Assembly: GCF_000382705.1 (NCBI RefSeq)
Contig: NZ_ARQE01000002.1
Coordinates: 653,953-717,952, forward strand
From: Aureimonas ureilytica DSM 18598 = NBRC 106430
GTDB lineage: Bacteria; Pseudomonadota; Alphaproteobacteria; Rhizobiales; Rhizobiaceae
Direction of reading: 5' to 3'
DNA: 64,000 nt
In this document: positions 19,393 through 27,896 of the stretch, one piece after another
Layout of the letters: each line of letters starts with the position of its first letter
Numbering within the stretch: the stretch's first letter is position 1
Made by a program: the position numbers and the translations under genes
Notes under the pieces: model-generated
Seen by the model: the letters and a program-made list of their open reading frames with translations, nothing else
The model's database searches: none
Told to the model about the DNA's origin: nothing

Positions 19393-19517
19393 GGGCTAGA
19401 GGTGGCGCACGGGCTCCATTGGCGCAAGGTCTGGCCGGAAGCCGCCCACAGCGTTAGGTGCGCTTCACCGGCTTGCCGCGCTTTGTTGAAGCGCCTCCCC
19501 CGCCCGAAAGGAACGCC

Positions 19518-19967
19518 ATGCCCCCGCCCCGCCCTCTCGTCGGCGTTTCGGTCGCCGTCTTTCGCGGCGAAGAAAGCCATCGCGACGCGGCCGTGCTGCT
19601 GGTTCTGCGCGGCCGCGCGCCCTTCGCGGGGCTCTGGAGCCTGCCGGGTGGGCGGGTGGAGTTCGGCGAGCGGCTGGAGGACGCCGCGCGGCGCGAGGTT
19701 GTCGAAGAAACCGGCCTCCCCGTTACCGCCCTCGCCTTCGTGCATCTGCACGAGGCGATCGACGCCGCGCAGGGCGCCCATGCCGTGATCGCCGTGTTTC
19801 GCGCGCTGGCCCTCGCGGCTGAGGATGCGGCGATCCTCGCGAGCGACGACGCGGCGGAGGCGCGTTTCGTGCCGATGGCCGAGCTTGCCGCGCTGGACGC
19901 CGCCGGGGCGACGACGCCGGGTCTGGCCGATGTCGTCGCCATCGCGAGGGCGGCCGATCCGCGCTGA
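19518..19967 (+). CDS. Nudix hydrolase
   Basis: This 149-residue protein has a complete Nudix box starting at [17 protein letters not shown] and ending VVEETGL (G-x5-E-x7-REUxEExGU). It sits after strands [10 protein letters not shown] and [18 protein letters not shown]. Such enzymes hydrolyse nucleoside diphosphate derivatives. The WSLPGG context resembles ADP-ribose or NADH pyrophosphatase-like and MutT-like members, so the substrate is open. Start at [10 protein letters not shown] follows AAAGGA five bases upstream. It is divergent from the SRAP gene. Confidence 0.9.
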   Translation: MPPPRPLVGVSVAVFRGEESHRDAAVLLVLRGRAPFAGLWSLPGGRVEFGERLEDAARREVVEETGLPVTALAFVHLHEAIDAAQGAHAVIAVFRALALAAEDAAILASDDAAEARFVPMAELAALDAAGATTPGLADVVAIARAADPR

Positions 19968-20058
19968 CCCGCTCCGGCGATAACCATGTTGGCGGGATCA
20001 GGGCCGAAGCCGCAAGCGTGTCTTGCAATCTCCTTAATCCCCCGGCAAACCTCGGGAC

Positions 20059-20508
20059 ATGAACCTTCGGCGCGATTTGTGTCAAATTCTGTCTGTGTTT
20101 GTCGTCGTTTTGGCTCTTTCGCCGAGCGGGCCGGCCGCAGCGCAGGACAAGAAGCCGAAGGCCGAAGAGCCCAAGCCCGCGCCCGTGGAGACGGTGAAGC
20201 CGAGCAACGCGCCCTTCATGAAGCCGCTCGGGCGTCTGGCGACGATTCTGGGCTCCATGCACTTTCTTCGCGGTCTCTGCGGAGATGCCGACGCCGAGGT
20301 CTGGCGCGCCAAGATGGACGACATCCTGACGGCGCAGGCGCCTAACGAGGCCGACCGCCGCATTCTCGTGGCGAGCTTCAACCAGGGCTACCGGGCCTTC
20401 GCCTCGACCTATCGCAAGTGTACCCCGGCTGCGACGGTTGCGATGGAAAGATACCGCCAGGAAGGCGCCAACCTTTCGCGAGAGATCAGCGCAAGGTACG
20501 GAAATTAA
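20059..20508 (+). CDS. TIGR02301-family exported protein
   Basis: This 149-residue protein has a Sec signal peptide (hydrophobic core ILSVFVVVLALSPSGPAAA, cleavage near AQD) and a Lys/Pro/Glu-rich linker. The compact domain has two conserved cysteines in LRGLCGD and YRKCTPAA, and the motif FNQGYRAFASTY. This matches the TIGR02301 family, restricted to Rhizobiales-type alphaproteobacteria. The cysteines could form a periplasmic disulfide. Function is unknown. Confidence 0.85.
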   Translation: MNLRRDLCQILSVFVVVLALSPSGPAAAQDKKPKAEEPKPAPVETVKPSNAPFMKPLGRLATILGSMHFLRGLCGDADAEVWRAKMDDILTAQAPNEADRRILVASFNQGYRAFASTYRKCTPAATVAMERYRQEGANLSREISARYGN

Positions 20509-20594
20509 GATTGGATTAAGAAGCGGAGCTCCGTGCCCCGTTTCGGCCCGCGCATGATGCACGGGAGCCCGACCAGAAAGATGGAGTCATCGGC

Positions 20595-20855
20595 ATGATG
20601 GATCTGAACGGTTCCGAACTCGACGAGATGATCATCGCCGAAAAGAAACAGGTCGCCATCGAATATCACAACGAGGCCTGGGCGGACGGTATCTCGGACG
20701 GGATCGAGACCGAGATCCTCGCCGAGACCGCGATCACCACAGCCGTCACCGAACTCGTGCGCCGCTATGGCGAGACCGACGTGCTCGACATGATCGACTC
20801 GCTGCGCAAGCGCGTCGAATACGGCGAGTTCCGGGCCGACCGCGCCCTTCAATAG
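20595..20855 (+). CDS. Conserved small acidic hypothetical protein
   Basis: This 86-residue cytoplasmic protein is acidic and mostly helical by appearance (ELDEMIIAEKKQVAIEYHNEAWADG, then TELVRRYGETDVLDMIDSLRKR). The ATG at 20595 has GGAG eight bases upstream. It is flanked by two exported-protein genes on the same strand with short gaps (86 and 31 bases), so the three may share a transcript. No family or function is recognised. Confidence 0.7.
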   Translation: MMDLNGSELDEMIIAEKKQVAIEYHNEAWADGISDGIETEILAETAITTAVTELVRRYGETDVLDMIDSLRKRVEYGEFRADRALQ

Positions 20856-20886
20856 GGCTTTCCAGAGCGTTTTTCCGAGGTTTTCC

Positions 20887-21792
20887 ATGCGACCCCGTTC
20901 CTTCCGCGCGTTTCGGTTGACGGGGGCGCTGGCCATGGCGGTCGGCGTCTCCTCCCCCGCCCTCGCCTTCTCGCAGATCACCGACGAGGACGGAGCGGCG
21001 GCGACCCGCCAGGGCGGCATCGTCTCGGTGCCGCTGCCGCCGATCCCGGGGGCGACCCCACCTGCCGACGCGCCGCCCGCGCAAGGCGCGCAGCCGGGGC
21101 CGACGCCCCCCGCCGCCGCGCCGGCCGGTGCCCCGCAAGTGCCCGGAGACGCGCCCGCCGCACCCGCTGCCGGCTCTTCAACACCGTCCGCTCCCGCATC
21201 GCCCCCCTCCGCCCCCGCATCGCAACTGACGCCGGACCCGGCCAAGCCGGGCGAGGCCGTGCCGCAGGCGCCCCAAGGCGATCCCGATGCCACGACGGGC
21301 GCTCCGCAGGCGAGCGACGTGCCGCCGGCCGAAATTCTCTATGGCGAGGACAAGCTGCCGGCGCCCGTGCGCGATCTGCGCCGCAAGCTCCTGGAGGTCG
21401 CCAAGTCGGGCGACATCGAGAAGCTGCGCCCTCTCCTGGAAACCGGTTCGGAGGCCACGGCGGTTTCCACCAGCGACGACGGGCAGGACCCGATCGAAAT
21501 CCTCAAGAACGCGTCCGGCGACGGCCAGGGCGTCGAAATCCTCGCCATCCTCCTCGAAACGCTGGATGCGGGCTATGTCCATCTCGACCGGGGCGGCGAG
21601 AACGAACTCTTCATGTGGCCCTATTTCACGCAGGTGAATCTGGAAAAGCTGACCAAGCCGCAGCTCGTGGAGCTGTTCGAGCTGGTCACGGCCGGGGACT
21701 ACGAGCGGATGCTCGGCAACGGCTCCTATGATTTCTACCGCGTCGGCATCTCGCCCGAAGGCCGGTTCGAGTTCTTCATCGCCGGCGACTGA
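20887..21792 (+). CDS. Exported proline/alanine-rich hypothetical protein
   Basis: This 301-residue protein has a signal peptide (basic MRPRSFRAFR, then LTGALAMAVGVSSPALAF). A low-complexity Pro/Ala linker spans about residues 50-145. A folded C-terminal domain follows, with VRDLRRKLLEVAKSGDIEKL and two further helices resembling ankyrin-like helical pairs, ending VGISPEGRFEFFIAGD. The pattern is seen in rhizobial periplasmic proteins of unknown role. GAGG lies six bases before the ATG. Its stop codon lies in the loop of the following terminator. Confidence 0.75.
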   Translation: MRPRSFRAFRLTGALAMAVGVSSPALAFSQITDEDGAAATRQGGIVSVPLPPIPGATPPADAPPAQGAQPGPTPPAAAPAGAPQVPGDAPAAPAAGSSTPSAPASPPSAPASQLTPDPAKPGEAVPQAPQGDPDATTGAPQASDVPPAEILYGEDKLPAPVRDLRRKLLEVAKSGDIEKLRPLLETGSEATAVSTSDDGQDPIEILKNASGDGQGVEILAILLETLDAGYVHLDRGGENELFMWPYFTQVNLEKLTKPQLVELFELVTAGDYERMLGNGSYDFYRVGISPEGRFEFFIAGD

Positions 21793-21808
21793 GCGTCGCC
21801 GGCTTTTT
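21781..21808 (+). terminator. Terminator overlapping the end of the preceding gene
   Basis: GCCGGCGAC at 21781-21789 pairs with GTCGCCGGC at 21795-21803 and is followed by TTTTT. The left arm is the last three codons of the gene, and the TGA stop lies in the loop. Confidence 0.85.
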
Positions 21809-21826
21809 CGTTTTCCGATCGACGTC

Positions 21827-23164
21827 TCAGCCGCGCGGCGCCAGCGTTTCCACGAAGCGCGCGGCCTCGCCCTGTGCCGCCTCGTCGAGCGCACCTTCCC
21901 ACATGACGCGACGACCGCGCACGATCGTGCCGACCGGCCAGCCCGTGACCTCGCGCCCGTCATGCGGCGTCCATTGCGACTTGGAGCCGATCCATTCGTT
22001 GCGGATCGTCTCGCGGCGCTTCAAGTCGACCAATGTGAAGTCGGCGTCCCAGCCGACCGCGATGCGCCCCTTGCCCGACAGGCCGAAAATGCGCTGCGGC
22101 CCGGCCGAGGTGAGATCGACGAAGCGCTCCAAGGACAGCCGGCCCTTGGCGACATGGTCCAGCATCACCGGAACCAGCGTCTGCACGCCGGTCATGCCGG
22201 AAGGCGAAGCCGGATAGGGCTTGGCCTTCTCCTCTAGCGTGTGCGGCGCGTGGTCGGAGCCGAGCACGTCCACGATCCCCTGCTCGATGCCGAACCAGAT
22301 GCCGTCGCGATGCCTGGCGTCGCGCACCGGCGGGTTCATCTGAAGCTTGGTGCCGAGCCGGGCATAGTCATCGGCCGACAGCGTCAGATGGTGCGGCGTC
22401 GCCTCGCAGGTCGCGTTGGCCTTGTGCTCGGCCAGGAACAGGATTTCCTCGGCCGTGGAGATATGGAGAACATGGATGCGCGCGCCGGTCTCCTCGGCGA
22501 TCCGCACCAGCCGCTCGGTGCATTGAAGCGCCGCCACCTCGTCGCGCCAGACCGGATGCGAGGCCGGGTCGTTCTCGACGCGCAGCCCCATGCGCTCGCG
22601 CAGGCGGAACTCGTCCTCCGAATGGAAGGCGGCGCGGCGGCGCGCGCGCTTCAGGATCTCTCGCACGCCCTCGTCGTCCTCCACGAGGAGCGAGCCGGTG
22701 GAGGAGCCCATGAAGACCTTGATGCCCGCCGCGCCCGGCAGGCGCTCGAGTTCCGCGACGTCGCCCGCGTTCTCGCGCGTGCCGCCGACCCAGAAGGCGA
22801 AGTCGCTGTGCATCCGGTGATGGCCGCGCCGCACCTTGTCCGCCAGCGCCGCCTCGCTCGTCGTCAGCGGATCGGTGTTGGGCATTTCGAAGACGCAGGT
22901 GACGCCACCGAGCACGGCCGCGCGCGAACCCGATTCGAGGTCTTCCTTATGGGTCGGGCCGGGCTCGCGGAAATGAACCTGGCTGTCGATGACGCCGGGC
23001 AGGATATGCAGGCCCGTGCAGTCGATCTCCTCGCCCCCGCTGCCGGCCGGGATCGTCCCGATCGCGGCGATCCGCCCGTCGCGAATGCCGATATCGCGCG
23101 CGCCGACCCCATCCTGGTTGACGACGGTTCCGCCCCGCAGAACCCGCTCGAACCCTTTGCTCAT
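21827..23164 (-). CDS. pyrC: Dihydroorotase (type I, Rhizobiales form)
   Basis: This 445-residue amidohydrolase closes carbamoyl-aspartate to dihydroorotate in pyrimidine synthesis. The metal-site region reads GVIDSQVHFREPG, so the first His of the usual HxH pair is Gln. The lysine candidate for carboxylation is in GIKVFMGSSTG, His in HVLHIST, and the catalytic Asp in LGSDHAPHT. The Gln form matches what I recall of rhizobial homologues annotated as dihydroorotase, so it may be lineage-specific. Two adjacent ATGs exist (23167, 23164). AAGGA fits the second best. It is divergent from ygfZ. Confidence 0.87.
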   Translation of the reverse strand: MSKGFERVLRGGTVVNQDGVGARDIGIRDGRIAAIGTIPAGSGGEEIDCTGLHILPGVIDSQVHFREPGPTHKEDLESGSRAAVLGGVTCVFEMPNTDPLTTSEAALADKVRRGHHRMHSDFAFWVGGTRENAGDVAELERLPGAAGIKVFMGSSTGSLLVEDDEGVREILKRARRRAAFHSEDEFRLRERMGLRVENDPASHPVWRDEVAALQCTERLVRIAEETGARIHVLHISTAEEILFLAEHKANATCEATPHHLTLSADDYARLGTKLQMNPPVRDARHRDGIWFGIEQGIVDVLGSDHAPHTLEEKAKPYPASPSGMTGVQTLVPVMLDHVAKGRLSLERFVDLTSAGPQRIFGLSGKGRIAVGWDADFTLVDLKRRETIRNEWIGSKSQWTPHDGREVTGWPVGTIVRGRRVMWEGALDEAAQGEAARFVETLAPRG

Positions 23165-23280
23165 CATCCCGTCCTTGCTTCTTGCCGCCGTTCCGTCAAA
23201 TACGGTCCCATGCCTTCTAGCCAAAGGCTCGGCCGTCGCAAACCTCGTTCGCCGGCCGCGCCGAAATGGGATGCACGCTC

Positions 23281-24126
23281 ATGCCCTCCGCCCGCCTGAC
23301 CGATCGCTCGACGCTTCACCTTTCGGGCGAGGAGGCCAAACCCTTCCTGCAGAATCTCGTCACCGCCGATCTCGACAAGCTGGATGCGGGCGAAGCGCGC
23401 CCCGCCGCGCTTCTGACGCCGCAGGGCAAGATCCTGTTCGATTTCCTCGTCAGCGCGACGCCGGAGGGCTTGCGCCTCGACGTGGCGGCCGGCGCGCGCG
23501 GCGATCTCGCCAAGCGGCTGACGCTCTACAAGCTGCGCGCCAAGATCGCGATCGCGCCCGTGGACGAGGCGGTGGCGGCGCTCTGGGACGAAGCCGCGCC
23601 GCAAGGCGCGCTCGCCGACCGGCGCTTTCCCGGCGGCGTCTTCCGTCTTTATGGCGAGGCGGCGCTCGGCGCGGGCGAAGAGAACGAGGCCTTCGAGCGG
23701 CTGCGCCTGTCGGCCGGCATCGCGGAGGCCGAGCGCGATTTTCCCGCCTCCGACGTCTTCCCGCATGACGTGCTTCTCGATCAGAACGAAGGCGTCTCCT
23801 TCCGCAAGGGCTGCTATGTCGGGCAGGAGGTCGTGTCCCGGATGCAGCATCGCGGCACGGCGCGGCGGCGCGTCATGGTGCTGCGCGCGGAACGCCATCT
23901 GACGCCCGGCGCGGTGGTGGAAGCGGCCGGCAAACCCGTCGGCACCGTGCTCAGTGCCTCCGGCTCGCTCGGCATCGGCCTGATGCGCATCGACAAGCTC
24001 GCCGACGCGCTGCGCGCCGGACAGGTCGTTTCGGCCGACGGCGTGCCCCTGGAAACCGAAGTGCCTGCCTGGGCCGGTTATACGCTGCCGGACGCCGCAG
24101 CCGAGCCGGCCGAAGGAGAGCGATGA
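23281..24126 (+). CDS. ygfZ: YgfZ/GcvT-domain folate-binding protein
   Basis: This 281-residue protein is related to GcvT. It has the YgfZ signature KGCYVGQEVVSRMQHRG near residue 180 with the essential cysteine. YgfZ (IBA57-type) uses tetrahydrofolate to support repair or assembly of Fe-S enzymes such as MiaB. The ATG at 23281 is preferred over 23266 because homologues begin near MPS.RLTDR. Its stop overlaps the start of the next gene, so it leads a three-gene coupled operon with an HD hydrolase and a phosphatase. Confidence 0.9.
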   Translation: MPSARLTDRSTLHLSGEEAKPFLQNLVTADLDKLDAGEARPAALLTPQGKILFDFLVSATPEGLRLDVAAGARGDLAKRLTLYKLRAKIAIAPVDEAVAALWDEAAPQGALADRRFPGGVFRLYGEAALGAGEENEAFERLRLSAGIAEAERDFPASDVFPHDVLLDQNEGVSFRKGCYVGQEVVSRMQHRGTARRRVMVLRAERHLTPGAVVEAAGKPVGTVLSASGSLGIGLMRIDKLADALRAGQVVSADGVPLETEVPAWAGYTLPDAAAEPAEGER

Positions 24127-24791
24127 GTTCGGCGCTGCCCCCGACCTCTCCCGCCCGCCGCGGTGCCAAGGTTCCGCGCGTCTGGCAGCGGATGCTGTCC
24201 GGCCGGCGGCTCGACCTTCTCGACCCCTCGCCGCTCGACATCGAGATCGGCGACATCGCGCATGGGCTGGCGCGCGTCGCGCGCTGGAACGGGCAGACAT
24301 TGGGCGATCACGCCTTTTCGGTCGCCCAGCATTCCCTGATCGTGGAGAGCATCGTGGCAGTCAGCGAAAGCGATCCGCGCTGGCGCCTCGCCGCCCTTCT
24401 GCATGACGGGCCGGAATATGTGATCGGCGACATGATCTCGCCCTTCAAGGCGGTTCTCGGCGGCGACTATCGCGGCGTCGAGGCGCGGCTTCAGGGCGCG
24501 ATCAACCGCCGCTTCGGCCTGCCCGAACATCTGCCGCCCGCGATCCTCAAACTCGTCAAGGCGGCCGACCGACTGTCGGCCCATTTCGAGGCCAAGCTCC
24601 TCGCCGGCTTCACGAGCGGCGAGGCCAACGAGCTGTTCGGCCGGCCGGGCCGCGACGCGCCGGACGAGGCCCTCTTCGCGCCCCGCCCCGCTGCCGAAGT
24701 CGGCGCGGCCTTTCTCGAACGATTCCACCAGCTCGACGCGGCGCTGAGCGCCCTGCCTCCCGCGCCGCCCGCCCGAAAGGCCCGCTCATGA
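24123..24791 (+). CDS. HD-domain YfbR-like hydrolase
   Basis: This 222-residue protein has the HD metal site: His in DHAFSVAQHS, the HD pair in ALLHDGPEYVIGD near residue 95, and a distal Asp in KAADRLSAH. The arrangement fits YfbR-like 5'-deoxynucleotidases of the HD superfamily. It starts inside the last codons of ygfZ (4-base overlap), and its own stop overlaps the next gene by 4 bases. The tail of about 40 residues is Ala/Pro-rich. Deoxynucleotide monophosphate hydrolysis is the likeliest activity but is untested for this subgroup. Confidence 0.8.
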   Translation: MSSALPPTSPARRGAKVPRVWQRMLSGRRLDLLDPSPLDIEIGDIAHGLARVARWNGQTLGDHAFSVAQHSLIVESIVAVSESDPRWRLAALLHDGPEYVIGDMISPFKAVLGGDYRGVEARLQGAINRRFGLPEHLPPAILKLVKAADRLSAHFEAKLLAGFTSGEANELFGRPGRDAPDEALFAPRPAAEVGAAFLERFHQLDAALSALPPAPPARKARS

Positions 24792-25303
24792 CCTATCTCG
24801 TCGTTTCCTCGCTCGCCGACATGCCGGGCACGGTCGCCCAGCACGGGGCGCTCGATATCGTCACGCTCATCAATGCCGACACGCTGGTGGAACGGCCGGC
24901 GAGCGTCAGCGCCGAGCGCCATCTGTTTCTCGGCATGAACGATATCGCGGCGCCCACCGAAGGGCTCGTGCCGCCGGGGGAAAGCCATCTCGACCAGCTT
25001 CTGGAGTTCGGCCTGCGCTGGGATCGCCACCAGCCGCTGGTGATCCATTGCTGGGCCGGCATCAGCCGCTCCACGGCGGCGGCCTATATCCTGGCCTGCG
25101 CGATCAACCCGGCGCTGGACGAGATGGCACTGGCGCAGGAGCTGCGCCGACGCGCGCCGTCCGCGACGCCCAACGCGCTTCTCGTGTCGATCGCCGATCG
25201 CCGGCTCGGCCGCGACGGCCGGATGGTCGAGGCGATCCGCTCCATCGGGCGCGGCGAAAACGCCTTCAGCGGCACGCCCTTCGTTCTGCCGCTGGAGCTT
25301 TAG
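24788..25303 (+). CDS. Tyrosine-phosphatase-fold protein
   Basis: This 171-residue protein has the cysteine-phosphatase P-loop [12 protein letters not shown] (HCx5RS) near residue 80, preceded by a candidate general-acid Asp in GMNDIAAP. It resembles the dual-specificity/tyrosine phosphatase family proteins of Rhizobiales, of unknown substrate. It is the last gene of the ygfZ-HD-phosphatase operon. Its stop codon overlaps the recO stop on the opposite strand by four bases, with no terminator between. Confidence 0.85.
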   Translation: MTYLVVSSLADMPGTVAQHGALDIVTLINADTLVERPASVSAERHLFLGMNDIAAPTEGLVPPGESHLDQLLEFGLRWDRHQPLVIHCWAGISRSTAAAYILACAINPALDEMALAQELRRRAPSATPNALLVSIADRRLGRDGRMVEAIRSIGRGENAFSGTPFVLPLEL

Positions 25304-26022
25304 GAACCACGGCCGATCGCCGCCAAAGCTCCGCCGCGCGACACGGGCTCTTCCAACGCGCGCGGCTCCCACACATGGCGCGCCAGAAAGAAGCGCGTCA
25401 TGCGAAAGCCCTGATGAAGCGTCGCGGCGCTCGGCGCCTCCGCCTCTCCGGCGAGAAACGGCGGCAGGGGCAAAAGCCGGTCCTTCCAGGGCTCGCCCGC
25501 CTCGCGGCTGACGGCACGGCCGGATTTCGGCGAGACATAGACGAGATCGTCGCGCCGGCCCGACGCCGCGCAGGTTTCGAGGTCGAGGCCGAAACCGAGG
25601 TCTTCGAGCAGCATCACCTCGAAGCGCAGGATGAGCGCGCCCGCCAGAAGCGGCTCTTCCAGATGCGCGACGATGGTCTGGATCGCGTCGTAAAGGCGCG
25701 GATGCGGGTCGCGCTCCGGCAGGAGGCGGATATGGGCGGCGAGAAGCTGGATGCCGTGCAGCCCGACCGCGCTTTCCATCAGCCGCGCGGCGCGCAATTG
25801 CACCGGCTCCACGGTCATGAAGCCGAGATGCTCGTCGAGCCGCGCCCGCCACGTCGCCTCGACCTGATTGCCGGGCTGGAGCACGGGCTGGAGGCGGCGC
25901 GAGCGCCCGCCCCGCACGAGGCCGAGATGACGCCCGCGCTCGCGCGTCATCACCTCCGCGACGGCGCTCGTCTCGCCCTGCCGGCGCACGCCGAGAACGA
26001 TGCCTTCCTCGCGCCATTCCAT
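25300..26022 (-). CDS. recO: DNA repair protein RecO
   Basis: This 240-residue RecO has an N-terminal OB fold ([26 protein letters not shown], then [23 protein letters not shown]) and a helical C-terminal domain ([22 protein letters not shown]). It loads RecA onto SSB-coated gaps with RecR. The zinc-type cysteines of other RecO proteins are mostly absent, leaving one Cys in LETCAAS, as is common in alphaproteobacteria. It follows era on the minus strand after a stem-loop, the usual Rhizobiales order. Confidence 0.93.
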   Translation of the reverse strand: MEWREEGIVLGVRRQGETSAVAEVMTRERGRHLGLVRGGRSRRLQPVLQPGNQVEATWRARLDEHLGFMTVEPVQLRAARLMESAVGLHGIQLLAAHIRLLPERDPHPRLYDAIQTIVAHLEEPLLAGALILRFEVMLLEDLGFGLDLETCAASGRRDDLVYVSPKSGRAVSREAGEPWKDRLLPLPPFLAGEAEAPSAATLHQGFRMTRFFLARHVWEPRALEEPVSRGGALAAIGRGS

Positions 26023-26040
26023 GAGAGGGTTCCAAAACAG

Positions 26041-26068
26041 AAAGGGCCGCGAAGCACTCCTCGCGGCC
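26041..26068 (-). terminator. Stem-loop between era and recO
   Basis: GGCCGCGA at 26045-26052 pairs with TCGCGGCC at 26061-26068. In the minus-strand direction it is followed by CCTTTCTGTTTTGG. It probably reduces read-through from era into recO. Confidence 0.55.
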
Positions 26069-26127
26069 GATCATTATCAGAAGAAGGTAAGTCCCGATGG
26101 CGGCGCTTTCAACGCCGCCTCGCGGGA

Positions 26128-27078
26128 TCAGGACGAATAGTCGAGGCCCATCTCGCGATAGCGCTCGGGGTCGTCGCCCCAGTTCTCGCGCACCTTCACG
26201 AACAGGAAGAGATGCACCTTCTGCTCGGCGGCCTCGGTGATTTCCTTGCGCGCGGCCTGGCCGATCGCCTTCACCGTCTCGCCCTTGTGGCCGAGAACGA
26301 TGGCCTTCTGCGAGTCGCGCTCGACATAGATCGTCTGCTCGATGCGCACCGAACCGTCCGGCCGGGTTTCCCAAAGCTCGGTCTCGACGGTCGAGGCGTA
26401 GGGAATTTCCTGATGAAGGCGCAGGAACAGCTTCTCGCGGGTGATCTCGGCGGCGAGCTGGCGCAGCGGCAGATCGGAAATCTGGTCTTCCGGGTAGTAC
26501 CAGGGGCCTTCCGGCAGGCGCTGGGCCAGGAAGGCCATGAGATCGTCGCAGCCCGAGCCGGTCAGCGCCGAGATCATGAAGACGCGCTCGAAATCGCCCT
26601 TGGCGGAGATTTCCTGCGTGAGGCCGAGCAGCTTCTCGCGCTTGATCTGGTCCACCTTGTTGAGGAGCAGGACCTTGGGCTGCTTGACGTCCTTCAGGCG
26701 CTCCAAGATCGCCTCGACCTCGTCGCTGATGCCGCGCTGCGCATCGACGATCGGCAAAACGATGTCGGCATCCTTGGCGCCGCCCCAGGCGGTGCGGACC
26801 ATGGCGCGGTCGAGCCGACGCTTGGGATTGAAGACGCCCGGCGTGTCCACGAAGACGATCTGCGCATTGTCGCGGATCGCGATGCCGCGAACCAGCGCGC
26901 GCGTCGTCTGCACCTTGTGCGTGACGATCGAGACCTTGGTGCCGACGAGCTGGTTGACGAGGGTCGACTTGCCCGCATTGGGCGCGCCGAGCAGCGCCAC
27001 GAAGCCCGAGCGCGTCGCGCCGGGCGCGGTCTCGCCGGCTTCAGGATGGGGCTGTTCGTTCGTCAGGTCGTCGGTCAA
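26128..27078 (-). CDS. era: GTPase Era
   Basis: This 316-residue GTPase acts in 16S rRNA maturation and 30S assembly. G1 is GAPNAGKST, the G2 Thr lies in HKVQTTRALVRG, G3 is DTPG, G4 is NKVD and G5 is SALTGSG. The KH domain carries KAIVLGHKGETVKAIGQAAR. The nearest ATG would be at 27126, but TTG at 27078 follows GAGGAG by six bases and gives a sensible N-terminus (TDDLTNEQ). I therefore place the start there. It lies between rnc and recO, as in other Rhizobiales. Confidence 0.93.
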   Translation of the reverse strand: MTDDLTNEQPHPEAGETAPGATRSGFVALLGAPNAGKSTLVNQLVGTKVSIVTHKVQTTRALVRGIAIRDNAQIVFVDTPGVFNPKRRLDRAMVRTAWGGAKDADIVLPIVDAQRGISDEVEAILERLKDVKQPKVLLLNKVDQIKREKLLGLTQEISAKGDFERVFMISALTGSGCDDLMAFLAQRLPEGPWYYPEDQISDLPLRQLAAEITREKLFLRLHQEIPYASTVETELWETRPDGSVRIEQTIYVERDSQKAIVLGHKGETVKAIGQAARKEITEAAEQKVHLFLFVKVRENWGDDPERYREMGLDYSS

Positions 27079-27173
27079 TCGGCTCTCCTCGTGTCGGCCG
27101 GCCAAGGGGCCCGCCTTTTGTCTCATTCAAGCCCGCCCATGGGAAGGCGGATCGTTTCGGCAGCTCTTGTCGG

Positions 27174-27896
27174 TCAGGTCTTATCAGGCACGCCGGTCTG
27201 CCAGACGCCCTCGCGCAGGAGAATGACCTCCGCCGCGTTTTGTTCGGCAATGCGCTTGGAGCGCCCGCGCCCTTCGGCCGGCGCCCGATCGGGCACGCAG
27301 GCGCGCACGGTGAAGACCGGCTCGTGGTCGGGGCCGCTGCGCTCGATCAACTCGTAGGTCGGCGGCACGCCGGCCTGCTTGTGCGACCATTCCTGCAGTT
27401 CGGTCTTGGGATCGCGCCGCGCTTCGGCGACGTCGTGGAAGCGCGCGTCCCAATGCGTCAGGATGAAGCTGCGCGCCGCTTCCAGACCGTGGTCGAGATA
27501 GATCGCGGCGATCAGCGCCTCCACCACATCGGCGCGGATGTTGCGGTTGCGCCCGGCGGCGGCACGCTTCAGGTCGGCCCCGTGGCGGATGAATTCCGGC
27601 AGCCCGATCTCGTCGGCGACGGTCGCGCAGGTCTCCGCGCTCACCAGCGCGTTGAGGCGCAAGGACAGATCGCCCTCGTCGGACTGGGGAAACAGCTCGA
27701 AGAGCTTCTGCGCGATCGTCAGGCCGAGCACGCGGTCGCCTAGGAATTCCAGCCGCTCGTAGCTCGATTTCGAGCCCGTGTTGGCGAGGCTCGAATGCGT
27801 CAACGCGCGCTCGAGGCGCGCGCGATCCTTGAAGGCGAGGCCGAGACGCTCTTCCAGCCGGTCGAGCGCCGGGCCGGAGCCCCTCACCCGAGCCAT
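27174..27896 (-). CDS. rnc: Ribonuclease III
   Basis: This 240-residue enzyme cleaves double-stranded RNA in rRNA and mRNA processing. The catalytic signature ERLEFLGDRVLGL is near residue 46, and the second acidic pair is in ADVVEALIAAIYLDHG. The double-stranded RNA-binding domain covers about residues 160-232 (KTELQEWSHKQAG... RIAEQNAAEVILL). The start overlaps the 3' end of lepB by 13 bases, so the two are co-transcribed and probably coupled. Confidence 0.95.
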   Translation of the reverse strand: MARVRGSGPALDRLEERLGLAFKDRARLERALTHSSLANTGSKSSYERLEFLGDRVLGLTIAQKLFELFPQSDEGDLSLRLNALVSAETCATVADEIGLPEFIRHGADLKRAAAGRNRNIRADVVEALIAAIYLDHGLEAARSFILTHWDARFHDVAEARRDPKTELQEWSHKQAGVPPTYELIERSGPDHEPVFTVRACVPDRAPAEGRGRSKRIAEQNAAEVILLREGVWQTGVPDKT

